DNA from: Bacteroidia bacterium
GTDB lineage: Bacteria > Bacteroidota > Bacteroidia > Bacteroidales > P3
Reading direction: 5' to 3'
Assembly: GCA_025999775.1 (NCBI GenBank)
Contig: BNXT01000036.1
Location: forward strand, 1 to 9,081
Length of the DNA stretch: 9,081 nt
The translations under genes were made by a program, and so were the position numbers. The notes beneath the pieces were generated by a model. It worked only from the letters and a program-made list of their open reading frames with translations. It searched no databases and was not told the DNA's origin. Shown here piece after piece: positions 4,205-9,081 of the stretch (its first letter is position 1; every line of letters starts with the position of its first letter).

Positions 4205-5809
4205 TTATTTCTTAACAGCCGCTTTTTTCACAGTTGCTTTCTTTGCAGGAGCAACTTTCTTAGCTGGCATTGCTTTCTTAGCTGGCGTTGCTTTCTTAGC
4301 TGGCGTTGCTTTCTTAGCTGGTGCAACTTTCTTAGCTGGTACAGCCTTCTTAGCTGGTGCAACTTTTTTAGCTGGTACAGCCTTCTTAGCTGGTGTAGCT
4401 TTCTTTGCAGGAGCTTTCTTTGCAGGAGCTTTCTTTGCAGGAGCTTTCTTCGCAGGTGCAGCTTCCTTCGCAGGTGCAGCCTTCTTCGCAGGTGCAGCCT
4501 TCTTCGCAGGTGCAGCCTTCTTCGCAGGTGCAACTTTCTTAGCAGGTGTAACTTTCTCTGGAGTTGCTTTTTTAGGTTCTTTTTCCATGATTTTTTGAGT
4601 TGAATTAGGTTGATTATTATTAAGAGAATTTTGATTTAAACGGATGATAAAATCGGAAAGGATGTTCATGTAGTTAATGAATGCCTCGTAAGGACTGGGA
4701 TAGTGTGAAAAATATTTGTGTACGTCGGCGCTACCACGCCATTTTGTACACATATAGTAGAAGTGGTCGCTGGCTTGCAAAAACATCCAATCCTTTTGAA
4801 TTTCGGGATCCTTGCATGCCGCCACTTTATCGCTCAGTTCGTAAAGTTTTTCAAACGCTTCATTTTGTAGTTCGTTACCAAGCCATGCTGAGATATCGCG
4901 TTCTTCGTCAGCCCATGAAATCGGATACGGCACATAAACAGGCGCAATGGGTTTTAGTTTTTGAGCTATAGTCGATGGTGTTGCAAACGTGTAAGGAGTA
5001 CGTTTTAATACTTCTGTCGGCAAAGCCTTAAAGAACTCAAAGATGCCGGTTTCCTGTGCTTGATGTTCTCCAAAAGTTTCGTAGTCCATAAACAAATTCA
5101 CAACCTCTTCTTTATTGCCCATATCTAATATCCATTTGACATATTTTTCGCTTGTCAGTGGCCAGCCTTGCCAAGACTGATTAGAGAAACGAAAACTAAT
5201 ATCATCGCTTAACTGATAGTTACGCAACAAGACTTTGAGTTTAGGCTCTTTAGCGTTGCAGTACATATAGTTCGGGCTTTTCCATCCTAAGATTGGTCTT
5301 GCCCCTTCAGTGAGCATGATGTTATAGCCCATACTGTGAACAACTTGTCCAATAGCATCTGAGTATATAAGCTCCGTATTGCGGAACGTAGTCGGTCTTT
5401 TTCCGAATAAAGATTCGATTTTATCGCTATGTAGTTTGACTTGTTTTTTAAATTCTTCAATATTAGTCAATGATGCCAACGTATGACCATCTGTTTCTGC
5501 CAGAAACTCTACTTGTCCGGTTTTAGCAAGTTTCTGAAAACTGCGCAACACATCCGGTGCGTACCATTCAAATTGAGAGAGCGCTACGCCGGATATCGAC
5601 AAACTAATATTAAAATTCTTACCATGTTTTTTTATCAAATCCAATATCAACTGATTCATTGGGAGATAGCTCCGTTCGGCAATACGATTGATAAGATACT
5701 GATTTTGATAGTCATCATAGTAATTATGCGCTTGCCCCATTTCAAAGAAGCGATAGTTGCGCAATCTTAGCGGCTGATGGATTTGTAAATATAGGCAAAT
5801 AGCTTTCAT
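4205..5809 (-). CDS. GH57 alpha-glucan hydrolase/transferase with histone-H1-like lysine-rich tail
   Basis: The 534-residue protein begins with a glycoside hydrolase family 57 domain (about 1-395) in which all five family motifs are visible. These are HQP (11-13), GQVEFLAE (98-105), FRNTELIYSD (142-151) with the expected nucleophile E146, MDYETFGEH (241-249) with the expected acid/base D242, and ASDHFYYM (346-353). It should act in the cytoplasm, as no signal peptide is seen, cutting or rearranging alpha-1,4-glucan by a retaining mechanism. Family members are amylases, 4-alpha-glucanotransferases or branching enzymes, and sequence alone does not decide. A polar linker (about 391-410) leads to a tail of 18 PAKKA-type units (421-525) and a final TVKKAAVKK. 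The tail resembles histone H1 and bacterial H1-like proteins. It might bind nucleic acid, polyphosphate or another polyanion, but that is inference. This is the last gene of the operon, 7 bases after the glycosyltransferase gene. An internal ATG at 4588 could start a separate basic protein of about 127 residues, but I see no good ribosome site for it. Confidence 0.87.
   Translation of the reverse strand: MKAICLYLQIHQPLRLRNYRFFEMGQAHNYYDDYQNQYLINRIAERSYLPMNQLILDLIKKHGKNFNISLSISGVALSQFEWYAPDVLRSFQKLAKTGQVEFLAETDGHTLASLTNIEEFKKQVKLHSDKIESLFGKRPTTFRNTELIYSDAIGQVVHSMGYNIMLTEGARPILGWKSPNYMYCNAKEPKLKVLLRNYQLSDDISFRFSNQSWQGWPLTSEKYVKWILDMGNKEEVVNLFMDYETFGEHQAQETGIFEFFKALPTEVLKRTPYTFATPSTIAQKLKPIAPVYVPYPISWADEERDISAWLGNELQNEAFEKLYELSDKVAACKDPEIQKDWMFLQASDHFYYMCTKWRGSADVHKYFSHYPSPYEAFINYMNILSDFIIRLNQNSLNNNQPNSTQKIMEKEPKKATPEKVTPAKKVAPAKKAAPAKKAAPAKKAAPAKEAAPAKKAPAKKAPAKKAPAKKATPAKKAVPAKKVAPAKKAVPAKKVAPAKKATPAKKATPAKKAMPAKKVAPAKKATVKKAAVKK
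4235..4549 (-). repeat. Tandem PAKKA-coding repeat array
   Basis: This stretch encodes 18 tandem units: six of 6 residues (such as TPAKKV and APAKKA), three of 5 residues (PAKKA), then nine of 6 residues. Units are 15 or 18 bases, so gain or loss keeps the frame. Neighbouring units are often nearly identical at DNA level, for example the five GCAGGTGCAGC-type copies at about 4454-4530 on the plus strand, which suggests recent expansion. A second minus-strand frame also stays open across it because of the repetition. Confidence 0.9.
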
Positions 5810-5816
5810 ACGATGG

Positions 5817-7103
5817 TTATTTAGAAAGTGCTTTATGATAAATTTTTAGATTACTGAGCGCTGCATTTTCCCATTTCAAGCTATCTACTTCCTCAACGCC
5901 TTTAACGCTCAGATGTTTGTGTAATGTAGGATAATGTAGAAGTCCATAGATTGCATTTGCCATAGCATCGACATCCCAAAAGTCCACTTTGAGTGCATTT
6001 TTTAAAATCTCCGAGGCGCCGCTTTGATTGGATATCACTACCGGTACGCCTGCACGCATTGCCTCTAATGGGGATATACCAAACGGTTCCGATATAGACG
6101 GCATCACATAAACATCGCTCATCAAGAACATACGGTCAACGTCCACACCCTTGAGAAAACCTGTGAAATGAAATTTTGACCCCATACCAAGCTCGGCAAC
6201 CCGACGTACTGTTTTATATAACAAATCGCCGGAGCCTGCCATTACGAACCGCACATTCTCGTCTTGTTGCAACACCTGATTTGCCGCTTCGACGAAATAC
6301 TCCGGTCCTTTTTGGAAAGTAATACGTCCTAAGAACGTTACCACTTTTTCAGGAAAATGTTTTTTGAACTCTACTTTTTTCTTTATTGTAATCGGCTCTA
6401 CAGCATTGTAAACTGTAAACACTTTTGCCGGATCAACGCCATAGCGTTCAATGACAATTTGTCGAGTAAGATTACTGACGGTCATCACCTTATCGGCGGC
6501 TTGCATACCACGACGTTCTATATCATACACGACTTGATTAACATTCTCTCCGGAACGGTCAAACTCGGTTGCATGCACATGAATGACCAAAGGTTTCCCG
6601 GATGCTGCTTTAGCCGCAATACCAGCCTCATAACACAGCCAATCATGGGCGTGTATTATATCGTAATCATATTGTGTTGCAATCATCGCTGCAGTCAAAG
6701 CGTATTGGTGCACCTCTTCCATCAAATTACTTTGATACTTACCCGAAAAACTAAACTTACGTTTATAAAAGCCATCTTCAATATTTTCGCCCTCAACTTG
6801 CAATTTCTTCTCCAATCGCAAATAGTCGTTAAAGCCCATATACGGCACCAACTTAGAACCAATCTCAATATAGGTTAGGTTATTCCAATAACGTTGATAG
6901 ATTTTATTTCGTAAATCTATTTCCATATCGCTGGCATTAACAATATGTGCGACGTTGTTGTCTTCATCGCCGTATGCTTTAGGAACTACAAAAACGACCT
7001 CTACCCCTTGTTTCAATAGTCCTTTTGCAAGTCCATAGCAAGCTGTACCCAAACCTCCTGTGATATGTGGAGGAAATTCCCAACCAAACATCAATACTTT
7101 CAT
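5817..7103 (-). CDS. GT4-family glycosyltransferase, glycogen-synthase-like
   Basis: This 428-residue GT-B glycosyltransferase fits the short, archaeal-type glycogen synthase-like branch. The N-terminal fold opens with MKVLMFGWEFPP and the donor-loop TGGLG (15-19). HAHDW (151-155) and VHATEFDRSGE (176-186) follow. The C-terminal fold holds FLGRITFQKGPEYF (257-270), with R260 and K265 placed to contact the nucleotide-sugar phosphates, and the retaining EX7E motif EPFGISPLE (339-347). The protein should move glucose from UDP- or ADP-glucose onto an alpha-glucan in the cytoplasm. Donor choice cannot be read here. Its ATG (7101-7103) overlaps the TGA of the debranching gene, so translation is coupled, and the GH57 gene follows 7 bases later. 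The context between two alpha-glucan enzymes favours glycogen synthesis over cell-surface sugar transfer. Confidence 0.86.
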   Translation of the reverse strand: MKVLMFGWEFPPHITGGLGTACYGLAKGLLKQGVEVVFVVPKAYGDEDNNVAHIVNASDMEIDLRNKIYQRYWNNLTYIEIGSKLVPYMGFNDYLRLEKKLQVEGENIEDGFYKRKFSFSGKYQSNLMEEVHQYALTAAMIATQYDYDIIHAHDWLCYEAGIAAKAASGKPLVIHVHATEFDRSGENVNQVVYDIERRGMQAADKVMTVSNLTRQIVIERYGVDPAKVFTVYNAVEPITIKKKVEFKKHFPEKVVTFLGRITFQKGPEYFVEAANQVLQQDENVRFVMAGSGDLLYKTVRRVAELGMGSKFHFTGFLKGVDVDRMFLMSDVYVMPSISEPFGISPLEAMRAGVPVVISNQSGASEILKNALKVDFWDVDAMANAIYGLLHYPTLHKHLSVKGVEEVDSLKWENAALSNLKIYHKALSK

Positions 7104-9067
7104 TGCTTTGCTTTGGTTTTAGTCTTTTTTATTGTTAATGTTTCCGATGTAGTCATAGCTTTAATTGCGTGATTTATCCACAGTAATGCCCCAACGCTGG
7201 TAGCTTGAGATTCCGCGCCTTGTGGGCGATGCGGAGGGTCTGCATCAAAAATTTCGCCTACCGTACCTATGCAATATTCCGTAATTGCCGGTTCAAAATC
7301 TTGGTATAGCTTTTTCAAATATTCTATACCCGATGCACCGTATATTTTCAAATAGCCCTCTGCAAAGAACATCAGTGGCCAAACCCAAACAGTACCTTGA
7401 TGGTGCGCACAATCGCGTTGGAACACATTGCCATTGTACTTAGGAACATAATCTTTATTATCGGGAGTCAATGTGCGCAGCCCACGTGACGTCAATAATG
7501 TGCGTCGCGTTTTCTCAAGAACCAATTGTTGTATCTTATCACTAATCGGAGAATAGGGCAAACCCACTGCGATGATCTGATTGCTACGCACTGAGAAATC
7601 TTTATTGTCGCCATTCACACAATCCGCCAAATAGCCTTGTTCTTTACTCCAAAATGTATCCTTAAACGCTTGCGGTATTTGTTGCGCTATAGTACTCCAT
7701 GCTTTGACAAATTTGGTGTCTTTGGCTTTCGTCGCCAATTCCAAACTGAACATAATTGCATTATACCACAAAGCGTTCACTTCTACCGGCATCCCGGTAC
7801 GCGGTGTAATTACACGTCCTTCATACACTATATCCATCCACGTCAATGCTTTTCCATACGCATCGCCGAACAACAGTCCATTACTCAACATGTGCGTAGT
7901 GTTGTCCGTACCGTCGCGGTATTTGTCTAATATGTTTTTCAGTGTATTACCATACGTTTTCCAGACCTCAACACCGGTGTTTGTCTGTTTCACGTACATT
8001 TGTAATGTCCAAAATAGCCACAGCGGCGTATCCATTGAAGGGGATGTAACGTCTTCCAAACGGGGCATCATCGTCTTGAGTACGGCTTCATACGTGGCGG
8101 TATCTCCGGTCGCTAAAGTCAGTCCTGGCAAAGCAATAAAAGCATCCCGCACACGGCTATCATACCATGGGTATCCGGCTATCAAATCGATTTCTTTATC
8201 GTTACGCACCAAAAACTGTTGCGCTGCACGCCGCAACCAATTATCAAACGAATCTCTTGGTATTTTGCTTTTACTTTCGTCAGAAAAATATTTAGGTATC
8301 GTTTTATTCGGTTGTTTCAAACGGTCAGTACTGATAGCGCAATAAACGCTTTCGCCTTTTTTCAGTTCAACAATAAACGTACCGGGGACATACAAATCCT
8401 CATGACCTTCGTAGCCGCGTTCAAGTTCCCTACTATATTCCACGTCATTGCACCAATCCGGATTATGTTCATAATTAACAGTCTTGGAAAACTGGATGTT
8501 CAGTGGTGTATAACCGTTGTACATACACACGTTAATGCCATTGGGTATCGGTTCATACGAACGGTTGACATCATTGTTGGCTTTGCTTAATCGGTGTACG
8601 CTACGAAACGCCAAGAGCGGACGAATAATCAGTCTAGCATCGTAATTTGCTTCTTCCAAAGTGTATTTAATCAGCATGCAATTATCGTTGCCGCTGGCGA
8701 ACAAGGTTTCTTTTGAGAAGAGTACGCCACCCACTCCATAGCGTAATTTGGGTGTTGCGTCAAATGTTATTTCACGAAGATACTTGAGTCCTTTCGGAAA
8801 AAAATGACCGCCCTTGAACTGTTGAATACCCAAGTTGAAAGGTTCATCAAATTGTTCGATGGCTTCGTTCATGCAAGACATCAACACGTGATAATCTTGG
8901 TCTAAGTTCGGTTGTTTACACACAAGCATGCCATGATACTTTCGGGTATTACAACACACGAGACTGGTATTTGAAAAAGCGCCGCGCCGATTTGTCTGAA
9001 GAACTTCCCGTCTCAGAGCAAACTCTAAATTTGTTAGTTGATGTTTATCGAACTGTATGTAACTCAT
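7100..9067 (-). CDS. Glycogen debranching enzyme (amylo-alpha-1,6-glucosidase, GH133-type)
   Basis: The 655-residue protein has an N-terminal beta-rich glycogen-debranching domain (about 1-245). It contains NRRGAFSNTS (26-35) and NTRKYHGMLV (40-49), a family hallmark. A C-terminal (alpha/alpha)6 domain (about 275-640) follows. Its conserved stretches are AGYPWYDSRVRDAFIALPGL (297-316), TWMDIVYEGRVITPRTGMPVE (409-429, described in part), NALWYNA (431-437), RDCAHHQGTVWVWPL (551-565) and EIFDADPPHRPQG (605-617). D308 and E605 are the likely catalytic acids by position. It should remove the alpha-1,6-linked glucose stubs of glycogen. Length and start (MSYIQFDKHQL) agree with Bacteroidales homologues as I remember them. 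It is the first gene of the minus-strand operon, and its TGA overlaps the next ATG. The lysine-rich C-terminus (IKKTKTKAKQ) is a short, milder version of the basic tail on the GH57 protein. Confidence 0.9.
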   Translation of the reverse strand: MSYIQFDKHQLTNLEFALRREVLQTNRRGAFSNTSLVCCNTRKYHGMLVCKQPNLDQDYHVLMSCMNEAIEQFDEPFNLGIQQFKGGHFFPKGLKYLREITFDATPKLRYGVGGVLFSKETLFASGNDNCMLIKYTLEEANYDARLIIRPLLAFRSVHRLSKANNDVNRSYEPIPNGINVCMYNGYTPLNIQFSKTVNYEHNPDWCNDVEYSRELERGYEGHEDLYVPGTFIVELKKGESVYCAISTDRLKQPNKTIPKYFSDESKSKIPRDSFDNWLRRAAQQFLVRNDKEIDLIAGYPWYDSRVRDAFIALPGLTLATGDTATYEAVLKTMMPRLEDVTSPSMDTPLWLFWTLQMYVKQTNTGVEVWKTYGNTLKNILDKYRDGTDNTTHMLSNGLLFGDAYGKALTWMDIVYEGRVITPRTGMPVEVNALWYNAIMFSLELATKAKDTKFVKAWSTIAQQIPQAFKDTFWSKEQGYLADCVNGDNKDFSVRSNQIIAVGLPYSPISDKIQQLVLEKTRRTLLTSRGLRTLTPDNKDYVPKYNGNVFQRDCAHHQGTVWVWPLMFFAEGYLKIYGASGIEYLKKLYQDFEPAITEYCIGTVGEIFDADPPHRPQGAESQATSVGALLWINHAIKAMTTSETLTIKKTKTKAKQ

Positions 9068-9075
9068 AGTGATTG

Positions 9076-9081
9076 CAAAGT
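9076..9081 (-). promoter_or_regulatory. Possible edge of the glycogen operon promoter
   Basis: The minus strand reads ACTTTG at 9081-9076, 8 bases before the debranching start codon. This would be the last six bases of a TAnnTTTG box whose first two bases lie outside the window. If so, the transcript would have an almost absent leader. The evidence is thin because the rest of the promoter is not visible. Confidence 0.25.

Noticed and set aside
4228..4533. Open minus-strand frame reading LRRRLH-type repeats
   Set aside because: It is the same repeat array read one frame away. The absence of stops follows from the repetition, and the PAKKA frame is continuous with a full GH57 domain.
4235..4549. 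Regular repeats as a CRISPR array
   Set aside because: Units are 15 or 18 bases with no unique spacers, and they encode an in-frame protein tail.
6357..6878. Plus-strand frame opposite the glycosyltransferase gene
   Set aside because: It is antisense to the conserved N-terminal and middle parts of the GT4 enzyme, and its cysteine/histidine-rich content looks like an antisense artefact.
7704..8345. Long plus-strand frame of 213 codons inside the debranching gene
   Set aside because: It lies fully antisense to strongly conserved debranching-enzyme motifs, shows no recognisable domain and has no promoter-like sequence.

Overview
The window looks like a piece of a Bacteroidota chromosome. Three promoter-like sites match the phylum's unusual consensus (TTTG, about 17-23 bases, TAnnTTTG). 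The right half carries a glycogen/alpha-glucan operon of a type familiar from Bacteroidales and their relatives, and the left half carries protein families common in that phylum. I cannot place it more finely. The left part (about 1-4200) is visibly more AT-rich than the right part (about 4600-9081).

Layout, left to right. (1) 1-1750, plus strand: an autonomous two-gene toxin-antitoxin unit of AbiE type. It has a promoter, a candidate operator palindrome, a winged-helix antitoxin of the DUF6088/AbiEi kind, and an overlapping AbiEii nucleotidyltransferase toxin. (2) 1682-1902: a non-coding spacer with a possible terminator, two imperfect palindromes with asymmetric bulges that resemble integron attC sites, and a promoter. 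(3) 1903-3971, plus strand: a DUF898 (YjgN-like) polytopic membrane protein split by a single-base frame change at an in-frame A AAA AAC heptamer, then a membrane-anchored M48 zinc metallopeptidase three bases downstream. (4) 3972-4204: a convergent intergenic region with a very good plus-strand promoter, a short possible transcript, and overlapping hairpins that could terminate transcription in both directions. (5) 4205-9067, minus strand: a compact operon in the order glycogen debranching enzyme, GT4 glycogen-synthase-like glycosyltransferase, GH57 alpha-glucan hydrolase or transferase. Its first two genes overlap by ATGA and the third starts 7 bases later.

The right operon should act on one cytoplasmic polysaccharide: the glycosyltransferase extends alpha-glucan chains, the GH57 enzyme cleaves or rearranges them, and the debranching enzyme removes branch stubs. 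The oddest gene is the GH57 enzyme, whose catalytic domain ends in a lysine/alanine/proline tail of 18 tandem PAKKA-type units resembling histone H1 tails. The left half reads as two cassette-like accessory units next to this housekeeping operon.

Best leads for something new: the histone-like tail on the GH57 enzyme, the slippery-heptamer split in the DUF898 gene, the promoter-hairpin unit at 4010-4183, the attC-like palindromes around the left cassettes, and the palindrome at the antitoxin transcription start.
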